A stretch of DNA of 64,000 nt from Zea mays. Its lineage: Eukaryota > Streptophyta > Magnoliopsida > Poales > Poaceae. Under the pieces are notes generated by a model. The model had not been told where the DNA came from. It saw only the letters and a program-made list of their open reading frames with translations, and made no database searches. The stretch covers positions 1 to 64,000 of the forward strand of contig NW_023366932.1 in assembly GCF_902167145.1 (NCBI RefSeq), read 5' to 3'. The position numbers were made by a program, and so were the translations under genes. Below, piece by piece: positions 37,929 through 51,500 of the stretch; within the stretch, counting starts at the first letter, position 1, and each line of letters opens with the position of its first letter.

Positions 37929-37945
37929 AATCCTACCCCCCTTAA
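37929..37945 (-). promoter_or_regulatory. Polypurine tract of the LARD-like element
   Basis: On the minus strand the bases read TTAAGGGGGGTAGGATT, directly abutting the 3' LTR. Six consecutive G residues in a purine run fit a polypurine tract. Confidence 0.85.
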
Positions 37946-37949
37946 AAAT

Positions 37950-37967
37950 AATCTCGTCCCCGAGATT
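37950..37967. other. Perfect short hairpin beside the polypurine tract
   Basis: AATCTCG and CGAGATT form a 7-bp perfect stem around the loop TCCC. I recall the same kind of motif next to the 3' LTR of related plant elements, so it may be a conserved part of the family. The role is unknown. Confidence 0.6.
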
Positions 37968-39214
37968 TGCAAGAAAGGGATATAGAAGGTTTTTTTTAAC
38001 TTTTTGTTTTCAATTAGTTTTAATGCTCCCAAAAGTTTCTCTTCATTAGCAAGTGTGGCTAGAAAACATGCACATATTATGTTTTAGCTAATAAGTAAGA
38101 TTTAGAAAAGCTTAGGGTAAGAGAAGGTTAGGCAAGAAAAACTTCTATCCCGGATGGTGGATCTTGATGCATCTAGAGATCTGGTTTGACTTTTATCCTT
38201 GACGGTGACTCTTTTCCTTTCCTTGATGAGGTTGATCTTCTTCGTATTGGTGTCTTGGTTAAGATAGATTTGTATGTAACACGTAGGTAGAGCAGCTGGT
38301 TTAGTAGATGGCTATGAGTTTAATGAGGTTAGTCAGAATCTGGTTTGGTCATTTGCTTCTAGACGGGTGGGATAGGTTATGTAACCTATCATGTAGGTCA
38401 AGTTGTTGGGTATGGCCGAGTTGATCTAAGTCACCAATTTAGAAGTATGGCCTTATCCTTTGTACCAGCATTAAGTAACTCACACTAGATTAGATCATAT
38501 GAGATTAGATAGGATCGAGATTAGATTGGATATGACTAGATTAGACTAGTTAAGATCTCATTGATTTGGATTAGGTCCCGGTTGTTTCGTTAGGATGAGT
38601 TAAGTAAAGTGATTAGGGTAAGACAAATCTTTCAAGATAAGATGCATCTATTAAGATAAGAGAGAATCTTTTAAGATAAGGTAGATTTATTAAGCTAGAT
38701 ATATTTTAATTAGGATAAGTTAGAATCTTTTGAGATGAGATGGATCTATGAATGTGGGATCGAGTCTTTTTAGATGAGATAGATACGGAATACTAGTTAC
38801 CTTTTTAATGGGATATTCTAGATTGTCTAGTCATTTTATGAATACTATCCTTTATGCCTAGATGTATATGCGGATGTAATTGTGGACACTACTCCACAAC
38901 TCATCACACTCAATCAAAGATCCAAATCAAACAAAAATCATAAGAACAAACATTCAAGTTCATAGATATCTATAAAAATAGTTTTGTTTTTGTTCCTAAG
39001 AGTAGGTCTCTTATTCCTAAAGGTCACTTTAGGCACAGGATTTCAAAGTGTGAAATCCACATTTGTCTTTTAGAAAGAAAAGATAAGAATAATCAGAGTA
39101 AAGCGGAAATAGATGAGAGAGGATTAAGATAAGTTTAGAAAGAATAAGAGAAGCAGAGGTAAGTAGACAATGGTTGTCCAGTTCTATCTAGGTTTCGTCC
39201 TACAGTCAACATTC

Positions 39215-39225
39215 CTCTGATACCA
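39215..39225 (-). promoter_or_regulatory. Primer-binding site, tRNA-iMet type
   Basis: TGGTATCAGAG on the minus strand, four bases after the end of the 5' LTR. This is the usual plant initiator-methionine tRNA primer site. It fixes the element's sense as minus. Confidence 0.92.
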
Positions 39226-39229
39226 CTTC

Positions 39230-42200
39230 TGTAACACCCGGGTTTTAGGGGTCCAAAGCCCGGGCGTAAACATAATCACCAGGTGTGCTGGGACCAAGTC
39301 TCACACATATGATGAATCATGGCACAGGATCGAATGTCACATCTTTACTACATAACAGGAGTTCTATACAAAATAAGTAAATAATTACATTATAAGGAGA
39401 CAACGGTCCAGCAACCCAAAGTTGACTGGGAGACGACGGTCTAGACCACTCACGAACTCATCACAGCATCCTCCACGCGCCTCATCCTGTGGTACCTGCT
39501 CTTGACCTGTGGGGGGGGGGTGTGAGACAGCAAGAGTGAGCTCACATACGTTCATCGCTCAACAAGTTGTGGGGAATAATGTGCATGAACTCGCCAAAGG
39601 TGGGAGCTCACGTGAAGTGTAAGGCTTACCAAAGAGGATGGTTAGAGCTGAGCATTGCTTTTAAAGTTGGTCAAAATTTTATTAGCAGTTACTAAGTATA
39701 AGTAAATATCAACCCAATTAAGTAGTAGAACAAAAGTAACAACATCACCTGCGATGCAATGCATATGACAAATTGAATTTAAGTTCCATAAATTAATCAT
39801 GTGAGGGTCCGAGCTGCTCATGACCTTGAGCACGGCTAGTATACCAGTTTTACACTCTGCAGAGGTGGCGCATCTTTACCCACAAGTCATGTTACCCATC
39901 TGCCAAGGGATCGCGACTTCCCATACACCTCTACCGAGGAGGCGAGGCAGGGTAACACTACGAGGCCTTTACAAAGTTCCACTAGCTTCAGAAAACCCGC
40001 TACAGTTTATAGGAAGCTCCAATGCAGGAATTCCCTTGCAGGACCGCCATCGCAGCAAAATCCTCCCGAGGGCCTCCCTACACTGACCACTCCCCTACTG
40101 CCCTTGCCCCTTTCGGGTAAGGTAGTCCTCCACTAGCTTTCCTAATTAATCAGCCAAGGGCGTCCCATTATACCCTTGTGGTAGCACTGTTTTCCCGGGT
40201 GGTCGCTCCATGTTCCAATTAACATAATGATCTTATCATGAACGATAAATAACAACGGATAACAAAAGTATAATTATGAGTAATGTATCTTCATACCCAA
40301 AACCACATAAAGCACTAGCAAGTACTACCCAAAAAGTTCAGTGGTAACAAGGTATAAAGATAATCAAACTAGGGTAACCTATTGGGTCCCATCAAAATTA
40401 ACATATGCAGATCATTATGATTAATCAGAACATGGCTGGGTAAAAAGAAGTGATCAAGGACACAACTTGCCTGAGACTTGAGATTCCAGGTACCAGGATG
40501 ATCTTCAGGTGACTCGTGACCTCACGCTAGTCGTAGCAATACAAACAAATATGGTATAGGCAAAATTAACATCACAACAAACATAAGAATAAACTGAGTA
40601 ATAATAATCTACGCGTTGCTACGAGATCGTAGAAACAAGAACCACTAAATTCGGAGCTACGGTTATTAAGTTATGAATTTCTGAAATTATTTAGTGCTTA
40701 GAATAGATTAACCCAAATGAACAATTTTAATTCAAGTTTCATGGCTAAATAGTGTTACTAGTTGATAGACAATAATATTATAAAATTATAGGATCTGGAA
40801 TGGATTAATTTGGACATCATATGAATTTTCTATGAATTAAACAAAATCTAGCATCTATTTTTACATTAAAATCATTTTCTAATTACTTTTACTGGGTTTT
40901 ATAAATCTCTGGACTGGGCACACTAATACTAGGAAGTGCAGGGGCCCTGGCGCAAAGCGCACCAAGACACAGAGAACCTAGGCGATAGACCGCGGGTTGA
41001 ATAGCAAGTTTTCCGGGGTCTCTTTAGAAAATGTTACACCGCGAAGGGGTATCCTATAATCAGAGACGTTGGATTAGAGGCCGACGACTCTGATTCAATC
41101 GGCCACATCATGAAACGATATACCATCGGGTCCATAGGATCCGAAACGCACGGCCCAGATCAACACTCGAATCGTTATGCGCTTCGTGTAATCCCACACG
41201 TTGGCCGAAGATCCAACGACCCACGATCGCTATAGCCAAAACGCTTCTGCACATCTAATCGCCACCGCACGACGTAAATCGGACGGCCAGAGGATCGTCT
41301 CCCTCCTCCGCCAAAACCGAGCACGGCGGCGGCATTGACGGAAAGCGCCCATCGAAGTCCGAGCTCCCATCGGTCACCACTGTCAAATTGAACGGGGCTA
41401 CACGGTGTGCGCGGCATCACGGTCACAATGGACGTATTCTTACCGGCATTAAGGTGCGGATGAAGCTTGGCCACGGCGCACGGTGGATTTGCGGCTACGA
41501 ACGGGCAACGACGAGAAATCACCGTTGTTCTGGTGACCCCCGACCCTCCTGGTTGACACCAACGTGAGCGCACCCTTGCGGCGAAGCTCCAGTGCCCAAC
41601 ACCAGCGCGAACATCCGCCCAGACCGAGGATGGTGGAGCAACGCCCGAACCCATGGCGGCACCCCTCTCGGCAACGGCAATGGTGGCGCGGGGCGGGACC
41701 CTCGCCAGAGCTCGTCCAGCTCCAAGTCGATGGGTACGGGACGCCACAAGAGCTGGTACTTATACACCCAAAGGGCAGAGTCCGTGTGGGTGCCAGGATC
41801 CCGGTCGGAGCGGGGAGATCGGCCATGGCGAAGGGCGGGATTTGGTGTCTGTTGGCGAAAACTGTGGGGAGGAAATGTCCTGACATCTAGACCCACGTTG
41901 CCAGCGTCCAAAACTTCATCCGCCAGCCATTGTAGGGACTGAGCAGTGGGTCCGTTTGGCAGTGGAACAGGGGCGCGCGCGCGCGACGTTTGGGAGTCTG
42001 GCGGCTAGGGTTTTGGGGTAGGCGCGCGCGGGCTGAAGACTTGGGCCGCGGAAGGGGGGGAAAGAGGAGATGGGCCGAATACGAGGTTGGGGCCCAGTTA
42101 GGGTAGTTTTGTTTTATTCTTTTCTTTTCCATTTCTTTTTCCCCATTTCAAATTCAATTTGAATTCAGATCTAATTCAAACCTTTTGGCCCTTCCTTACA

Positions 42201-42563
42201 ATTTTATATTGTGCCATTAAAGTACTGACTTTAAAGATACTATTTTTATGTATATATTTTCTATAAATTCTATACTCTTTCCCTTTCTTTTCTATATTCT
42301 CATGGTTTTATTTTCAAGTTAAACTTTAAATTCTATGAATCCATTGAGATGCTATTAATGGTATATTTATTTTATTAATCACAAATGCACATACAAATAA
42401 AAACTCGGCATGATGCATAAATTTTAATAGTACATCCTTTTATTACTTATTTGTTTTTGAATATAGTGTCCACATGTGATGATGCATAAAGGTCAAACCC
42501 ATATAAAGAGGAATTGTTTCTCTATTGGTATTATTTCTAGCAAATTACAAAGTGGGTGTTACA
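39230..42563 (-). repeat. 5' LTR of the LARD-like element
   Basis: 3334 bp, nearly identical to the 3' LTR. Differences I found are near 39438, 39708, 39826, 40979, 41066, 41457, 41777, 41923, 41951 and 42227, plus a one-base G-run change near 39520. That is about 0.3% divergence. The same GC-rich centre and AT-rich flanks are present. Confidence 0.95.
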
Positions 42564-45500
42564 ACCATTTCTTGGTCTAAAATCCGTAGGTGTTAGCCTC
42601 TAGTATTATTGAAAATGGTCGCTCATGGCTATTTTCAAGGTCGCTCATGGCTATTTTCATAAAAAATGGGGGTTGTGTGGCCATTTATCATCGACTAGAG
42701 GCTCATAAACCTGACCCCACATATGTTTCCTTGCCATAGATTACATTCTTGGATTTCTGGTGGAAGCCATTTCTTGGTTAAAAACTCGTACGTGTTAGCC
42801 TTCGGTATTATTGAAAATGGTCATTCATGGCTATTTTCGGCAAAATGGGGGTTGTGTGGCCATTGATCGTCGACCAGAGGCTCATACACCTCACCCCACA
42901 TATGTTTCCTTGTCGTAGATCACATTCTTGGATTTCTGGTGGAGACCATTTCTTGGTCTAAAATCCGTAGGTGTTAGCCTCTAGTATTATTGAAAATGGT
43001 CGCTCATGGCTATTTTCAAGGTCGCTCATGGCTATTTTCATAAAAAATGGGGGTTGTGTGGCCATTTATCATCGACTAGAGGCTCATAAACCTCACCCCA
43101 CATATGTTTCCTTGCCATAGATTACATTCTTGGATTTCTGGTGGAAGCCATTTCTTGGTTAAAAACTCGTACGTGTTAGCCTTCGGTATTATTGAAAATG
43201 GTCATTCATGGCTATTTTCGGCAAAATGGGGGTTGTGTGGCCATTGATCGTCGACCAGAGGCTCATACACCTCACCCCACAAATGTTTCCTTGTTGTACA
43301 TCACATTCTTGGATTTCTGGTGGGGACCATTTCTTGGTCAAAAATCCGTAGGTGTTAGCCTTCGATATTATTGAAAATGGTCGTTCATGGCTATTTTCGA
43401 CAAAAATGGGGGTTGTGTGGCCATTGATCATCGACCAGAGGCTCATACACCTCACCCCACATATGTTTCCTTGCCATAGATCACATTCTTGGATTTCTGG
43501 TGGAGACCATTTCTTGGTCAAAAATCCGTAGGTGTTAGCCTTCGGTATTATTGTAAATGGTCATTCATGGCTATTTTCGACAAAAATGGGGGTTGTGTGG
43601 CCATTGATCATCGACCATAGGCTCATACACCTCACCCCACATATGTTTCCTTGCCATAGATCACATTCTTGGATTTCTGGTGGAGACCATTTCTTGGTCA
43701 AAAATCCGTAGGTCTTAGCCTCTAATATTATTGAAAATGGTCGCTCATGGCTATTTTCATAAAAAATGGGGGTTGTGTGGCCATTTATCATCGACTAGAG
43801 GCTCATAAATCTCACCCCACATATGTTTCCTTGCCATAGATCACATTCTTGGATTTTTGGTGGAGACCATTTCTTGGTCAAAAACTCGTACGTGTTAGCC
43901 TTCGGTATTATTGAAAATGGTCGTTCATGGCTATTTTCGGCAAAATGGGGGTTGTGTGGCCATTGATCATCGACCAGAGGCTCGTACACCTCACCCCACA
44001 TATGTTTCCTTGCCATAGATTACATTCTTGGATTTCTGGTGGAAACCATTTCTTGGTTAAAAACTCGTACGTGTTAGCCTTCGGTATTATTGAAAATGGT
44101 CATTCATGGCTATTTTCGGCAAAATGGGGGTTGTGTGGCCATTGATCGTCGACCAGAGGCTCATACACCTCACCCCACATATGTTTCCTTGTCGTAGATC
44201 ACATTCTTGGATTTCTGGTGGAGACCATTTCTTGGTCAAAAATCCGTAGGTGTTAGCCTTCGATATTATTGAAAATGGTCGTTCATGGCCATTTTCGACA
44301 AAAAAATGGGGGTTGTGTGGCCATTGATCATCGACCAGAGGCTCATACACCTCACCCCACATATGTTTCCTTGCCATAGATCACATTCTTGGATTTCTGG
44401 TGGAGACCATTTCTTGGTCAAAAATCCGTAGGTGTTAGCCTTCGGTATTATTGTAAATGGTCATTCATGGCTATTTTCGACAACAATGTGGGTTGTGTGG
44501 CCATTGATCATCGACCAGAGGCTCATACACCTCACTCCACATATGTTTTCTTGCCATAGATCACATTCTTAGATTTCTGGTGGAGACCATTTCTTGGTCA
44601 AAAATCCGTAGGTCTTAGCCTCTAATATTATTGAAAATGGTCGCTCATGGCTATTTTCATAAAAAATGGGGGTTGTGTGGCCATTTATCATCGACTAGAG
44701 GCTCATAAATCTCACCCCTCATATGTTTCCTTGCCATAGATCACATTCTTGGATTTTTGGTGGAGACCATTTCTTGGTCAAAAACTCGTGCGTGTTAGCC
44801 TTCGGTATTATTGAAAATGGTCATTCATGGCTATTTTCGGCAAAATGGGGGTTCTGTGGCCATTGATCATCGACCAGAGGCTCGTACACCTCACCCCACA
44901 TATGTTTCCTTGCCATAGATCACATTCTTGGATTTCTGGTGGAGACCATTTCTTGGGCAAAAATCCGAATGTGTTAGCCTTTGGTATTTTTGAAAATGGT
45001 CATTCATGGCTATTTTCGACAAAAATGGGGGTTGTGTGGCCATTGATCTTCGACTAGAGGCTCATACACCTCACTACACATATGTTTCCTTGCCATAGAT
45101 CACATTCTTGGATTTATGGTGGAGACCATTTCTTGGTCAAAAATCCGTAGGTGTTAGCCTTTAGTGTCATTGAAAATGGTCGTTCATGGCTATTTTCGAC
45201 AAAAAATTAGGGTTGTGTGGCCATTGATCGTCGACCAGAGGCTCATACACCTCACCCCACATATGTTTCCTTGCCATAGATCACATTCTTGGATTTCTGG
45301 TGGAGACCATTTCTTGGTCAAAAATCCTTAGGTGTTAGCCTTCGGTATTATTGTAAATGGTCATTCATGGCTATTTTCGACAAAAATGGGGGTTGTGTGG
45401 CCATTGATCATCGACCAGAGGCTCATACACCTCACCCCACATATGTTTCCTTGCCATAGATCACATTCTTGGATTTCTGGTGGAGACCATTTCTTGGTAA

Positions 45501-48500
45501 AAAATCCGTAGGTCTTAGCCTCTAATATTATTGAAAATGGTCGCTCATGGCTATTTTCATAAAAAAATGCGGGTTGTGTGGCCATTTATCATCGACTAGA
45601 GGCTCATAAATCTCACCCCACATATGTTTCCTTGCCATAGATCACATTCTTGGATTTTTGGTGGAGACCATTTCTTGGTCAAAAACTCGTACGTGTTAGC
45701 CTTCGGTATTATTGAAAATGGTCGTTCATGGCTATTTTCGGCAAAATGGGGGTTGTGTGGCCATTGATCATCGACCAGAGGCTCGTACACCTCACCCCAC
45801 ATATGTTTCCTTGCCATAGATTACATTCTTGGATTTCTGGTGGAAACCATTTCTTGGTTAAAAACTCGTACGTGTTAGCCTTCGGTATTATTGAAAATGG
45901 TCATTCATGGCTATTTTCGGCAAAATGGGGGTTGTGTGGCCATTGATCGTCGACCAGAGGCTCATACACCTCACCCCACATATGTTTCCTTGTCGTAGAT
46001 CACATTCTTGGATTTCTGGTGGAGACCATTTCTTGGTCAAAAATCCGTAGGTGTTAGCCTTCGATATTATTGAAAATGGTCGTTCATGGCCATTTTCGAC
46101 AAAAATGGGGGTTGTGTGGCCATTGATCATCGACCAGAGGCTCATACACCTCACCCCACATATGTTTCCTTGCCATAGATCACATTCTTGGATTTCTGGT
46201 GGAGACCATTTCTTGGTCAAAAATCCGTAGGTGTTAGCCTTCGGTATTATTGTAAATGGTCATTCATGGCTATTTTCGACAACAATGTGGGTTGTGTGGC
46301 CATTGATCATCGACCAGAGGCTCATACACCTCACCCCACATATGTTTCCTTGCCATAGATCACATTCTTAGATTTCTGGTGGAGACCATTTCTTGGTCAA
46401 AAATCCGTAGGTCTTAGCCTCTAATATTATTGAAAATGGTCGCTCATGGCTATTTTCATAAAAAATGGGGGTTGTGTGGCCATTTATCATCGACTAGAGG
46501 CTCATAAATCTCACCCCTCATATGTTTCCTTGCCATAGATCACATTCTTGGATTTTTGGTGGAGACCATTTCTTGGTCAAAAACTCGTACGTGTTAGCCT
46601 TCGGTATTATTGAAAATGGTCATTCATGGCTATTTTCGGCAAAATGGGGGTTCTATGGCCATTGATCATCGACCAGAGGCTCGTACACCTCACCCCACAT
46701 ATGTTTCCTTGCCATAGATCACATTCTTGGATTTCTGGTGGAGACCATTTCTTGGGCAAAAATCCGAATGTGTTAGCCTTTGGTATTTTTGAAAATGGTC
46801 ATTCATGGCTATTTTCGACAAAAATGGGGGTTGTGTGGCCATTGATCTTCGACCAGAGGCTCATACACCTCACTACACATATGTTTCCTTGCCATAGATC
46901 ACATTCTTGGATTTATGGTGGAGACCATTTCTTGGTCAAAAATCCGTAGGTGTTAGCCTTCGGTATTATTGAAAATGGTCGTTCATGGCTATTTTCGACA
47001 AAAATGGGGGTTGTGTGGCCATTGATCATCGACCAGACGCTCATACACCTCACCCCACATATGTTTCCTTGCCATAGATCACATTCTTGGATTTCTGGTG
47101 GAGACCATTTCTTGGTCTAAAATCCGTAGGTGTTAGCCTCTAGTATTATTGAAAATGGTCGCTCATGGCTATTTTCAAGGTCGCTCATGGCTATTTTCAT
47201 AAAAAATGGGGGTTGTGTGGCCATTTATCATCGACTAGAGGCTCATAAACCTCACCCCACATATGTTTCCTTGCCATAGATCACATTCTTGGATTTCTGG
47301 TGGAGACCATTTCTTGGTTAAAAACTCGTACGTGTTAGCCTTCTGTATTATTGAAAATGGTCGTTCATGGCTATTTTTGGCAAAATGGGGGTTGTGTGGC
47401 CATTGATCATCGACCAGAGGCTCGTACACCTCACCCCACATATGTTTCCTTGCCATAGATCACATTCTTGGATTTCTGGTGGAGACCATTTCTTGGTCAA
47501 AAATCCGTACGTGTTAGCCTTTGGTATTTTTGAAAATGGTCATTCATGGCTATTTTCGACAAAAATGGGGGTTGTGTGGCCATTGATCTTCGACCAGAGG
47601 CTCATACACCTCACTACACATATGTTTCCTTGCCATAGATCACATTCTTGGATTTATGGTGGAGACCATTTCTTGGTCAAAAATCCGTAGGTGTTAGCCT
47701 TCAGTGTCATTGAAAATGGTCGTTCATGGCTATTTTCGACAAAAATTAGGGTTGTGTGGCCATTGATCGTCGACCAGAGGCTCATACACCTCCCCCCACA
47801 TATGTTTCCTTGCCATAGATCACATTCTTGGATTTCTGGTGGAGACCATTTCTTGGTCAAAAATCCGTAGGTGTTAGCCTTCGGTATTATTGAAAATGGT
47901 CGTTCATGGCTATTTTCGACAAAAATGGGGGTTGTGTGGCCATTGATCATCGACCAGACGCTCATACACCTCACCCCACATATGTTTCCTTGCCATAGAT
48001 CACATTCTTGGATTTCTGGTGGAGACCATTTCTTGGTCTAAAATCCGTAGGTGTTAGCCTATAGTATTATTGAAAATGGTCGCTCATGGCTATTTTCAAG
48101 GTCGCTCATGGCTATTTTCATAAAAAATGGGGGTTGTGTGGCCATTTATCATCGACTAGAGGCTCATAAACCTCACCCCACATATGTTTCCTTGCCATAG
48201 ATTACATTCTTGGATTTCTGGTGGAAACCATTTCTTGGTTAAAAACTCGTACGTGTTAGCCTTCGGTATTATTGAAAATGGTCATTCATGGCTATTTTCG
48301 GCAAAATGGGGGTTGTGTGGCCATTGATCGTCGACCAGAGGCTCATACACCTCACCCCACATATGTTTCCTTGTCGTAGATCACATTCTTGGATTTCTGG
48401 TGGAGACCATTTCTTGGTCAAAAATCCGTAGGTGTTAGCCTTCGATATTATTGAAAATGGTCGTTCATGGCTATTTTCGACAAAAATGGGGGTTGTGTGG

Positions 48501-51500
48501 CCATTGATCATCGACCAGAGGCTCATACACCTCACCCCACATATGTTTCCTTGCCATAGATCACATTCTTGGATTTCTGGTGGAGACCATTTCTTGGTCA
48601 AAAATCCGTAGGTGTTAGCCTTCGGTATTATTGTAAATGGTCATTCATGGCTATTTTCGACAAAAATGGGGGTTGTGTGGCCATTGATCATCGACCAGAG
48701 GCTCATACACCTCACCCCACATATGTTTCCTTGCCATAGATCACATTCTTGGATTTATGGTGGAGACCATTTCTAGGTCAAAAATCCGTAGGTGTTAGCC
48801 TTCAGTGTCATTGAAAATGGTCGTTCATGGCTATTTTCGACAAAAATTAGGGTTGTGTGGCCATTGATCGACGACTAGAGGCTCATACACCTCACCCCAC
48901 ATATGTTTCCTTGCCATAGATCACATTCTTGGATTTCTGGTGGAGACCATTTCTTGGTCAAAAATCCGTAGGTGTTAGCCTTCGGTATTATTGTAAATGG
49001 TCATTCATGGCTATTTTCGACAAAAATGGGGGTTGTGTGGCCATTGATCATCGACCAGACGCTCATACACCTCACCCCACATATGTTTCCTTGCCATAGA
49101 TCACATTCTTGGATTTTTGGTGGAGACCATTTCTTGGTCAAAAACTCGTACGTGTTAGCCTTCGGTATTATTGAAAATGGTCGTTCATGGCTATTTTCGG
49201 CAAAATGGGGGTTCTGTGGCCATTGATCATCGACCAGAGGCTCGTACACCTCACCCCACATATGTTTCCTTTCCATAGATCACATTTTTGGATTTCTGGT
49301 GGAGACCATTTCTTGGTCAAAAATCCGTAGGTGTTAGCCTTCGGTATTATTGTAAATGGTCATTCATGGCTATTTTCGACAAAAATGGGGGTTGTGTGGC
49401 CATTGATCATCGACCAGACGCTCATACACCTCACCCCACATATGTTTCCTTGCCATAGATCACATTCTTGGATTTCTGGTGGAGACCATTTCTTGGTCAA
49501 AAATCCGTAGGTGTTAGCCTTCGGTATTATAGAAAATGGTCGTTCATGGCTATTTTCGACAAAAATGGGGGTTGTGTGGCCATTGATCATCGACCAGAGG
49601 CTCATACACCTCACCCCACATATGTTTCCTTGCCATAGATCACATTCTTGGATTTCTGGTGGAGACCATTTCTTGGTCAAAAATCCGTAGGTGTTAGCCT
49701 TCGGTATTATTGAAAATGGTCGTTCATGGCTATTTTCGACAAAAATGGGGGTTGTGTGGCCATTGATCATCGACCAGACGCTCATACACCTCACCCCACA
49801 TATGTTTCCTTGCCATAGATCACATTCTTGGATTTCTGGTGGAGACCATTTCTTGGTCTAAAATCCATAGGTGTTAGCCTCTAGTATTATTGAAAATGGT
49901 CGCTCATGGCTATTTTCAAGGTCGCTCATGGCTATTTTCATAAAAAATGGGGGTTATGTGGCCATTTATCATCGACTAGAGGCTCATAAACCTCGCCCCA
50001 CATATGTTTCCTTGCCATAGATCACATTCTTGGATTTCTGGTGGAGACCATTTCTTGGTTAAAAACTCGTACGTGTTAGCCTTCGGTATTATTGAAAATG
50101 GTCGTTCATGGCTATTTTCGGCAAAATGGGGGTTGTGTGGCCATTCATTATCGACCAGAGGCTCGTACACCTCACCCCACATATGTTTCCTTGCCATAGA
50201 TCACATTCTTGGATTTCTGGTGGAGACCATTTCTTGGTCAAAAATCCGTACGTGTTAGCCTTTGGTATTTTTGAAAATGGTCATTCATGGCTATTTTCGA
50301 CAAAAATGGGGGTTGTGTGGCCATTGATCTTCGACCAGAGGCTCATACACCTCACCACACATATGTTTCCTTGCCATAGATCACATTCTTGGATTTATGG
50401 TGGAGACCATTTCTTGGTCAAAAATCCGTAGGTGTTAGCCTTAAGTGTCATTGAAAATGGTCGTTCATGGCTATTTTCGACAAAAATTAGGGTTGTGTGG
50501 CCATTGATCGTCGACCAGAGGCTCATACACCTCACCCCACATATGTTTCCTTGCCATAGATCACATTCTTGGATTTCTGGTGGAGACCATTTCTTGGTCA
50601 AAAATCCGTAGGTGTTAGCCTTCGGTATTATTGAAAATGGTCGATCATGGCTATTTTCGACAAAAATGGGGGTTGTGTGGCCATTAATCATCGACCAGAC
50701 GCTCATACACCTCACCCCACATATGTTTCCTTGCCATAGATCACATTCTTGGATTTCTGGTGGAGACCATTTCTTGGTCTAAAATCCGTAGGTGTTATCC
50801 TCTAGTATTATTGAAAATGGTTGCTCATGGCTATTTTCAAGGTCGCTCATGGCTATTTTCATAAAAAATGGGGGTTGTGTGGCCATTTATCATCGACTAG
50901 AGGCTCATAAACCTCACCCCACATATGTTTCCTTGCCATAGATTACATTCTTGGATTTCTGGTGGAAACCATTTCTTGGTTAAAAACTCGTACGTGTTAG
51001 CCTTCGGTATTATTGAAAATGGTCATTCATGGCTATTTTCGGCAAAATGGGGGTTGTGTGGCCATTGATCATCAACCAGAGGCTCGTACACCTCACCCCA
51101 CATATGTTTCCTTGCCATAGATCACATTCTTGGATTTCTGGTGGAGACCATTTCTTGGTTAAAAATCCGTACGTGTTAGCCTTTGGTATTTTTGAAAATG
51201 GTCATTCATGGCTATTTTCGACAAAAATGGGGGTTGTGTGGCCATTGATCATCGACTAGAGGCTCATACACCTCACCCGACATATGTTTCCTTGCCATAG
51301 ATCACATTCTCGGATTTCTGGTGCAGACATTTCTTGGTCAAAAATCCATAGGTGTTAGCCATCGGTATTATTGAAAATGGTCGTTCATGGCTATTTTCGA
51401 CAAAAATGGGGGTTGTGTGGCCATTGATCATCGACCAGACGCTCATACACCTCACCCCACATATGTTTCCTTGCCATAGATCACATTCTTGGATTTCTGG

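Larger units (their letters stand above)
37929..39229 (-). other. Non-coding interior of the LARD-like element
   Basis: 1301 bp with no long open frame and no gag, protease, RT or integrase motif. From about 38470 to 38780 it is a degenerate GATTAGAT/AAGATAAG-type low-complexity repeat. The part next to the primer site (38880-39229) is non-repetitive and probably holds the leader and any packaging signal. The lack of coding content explains the non-autonomous classification. Confidence 0.85.
34596..42563 (-). mobile_element. LARD-like non-autonomous LTR retrotransposon (Tekay/Del-like)
   Basis: A 7968-bp insertion made of two LTRs of 3333 and 3334 bp and a 1301-bp interior. ACCAT flanks both sides (34591-34595 and 42564-42568) and occurs once in uninterrupted monomers (GAGACCATTTC), so it is a 5-bp target duplication. 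The primer site lies by the right LTR and the polypurine tract by the left, so the sense is minus. The interior encodes no gag or pol. Very long LTRs beginning TGTAACACCCGGG and a tRNA-iMet primer suggest the Tekay/Del chromovirus lineage. This is from memory of LTR length and ends, not an alignment. It must have relied on proteins from another element. Confidence 0.93.

Noticed and set aside
38470..38780. GATTAGAT-rich stretch as a telomere-like repeat
   Set aside because: It is degenerate and not TTTAGGG; it lies within the non-coding interior of the LARD-like element.
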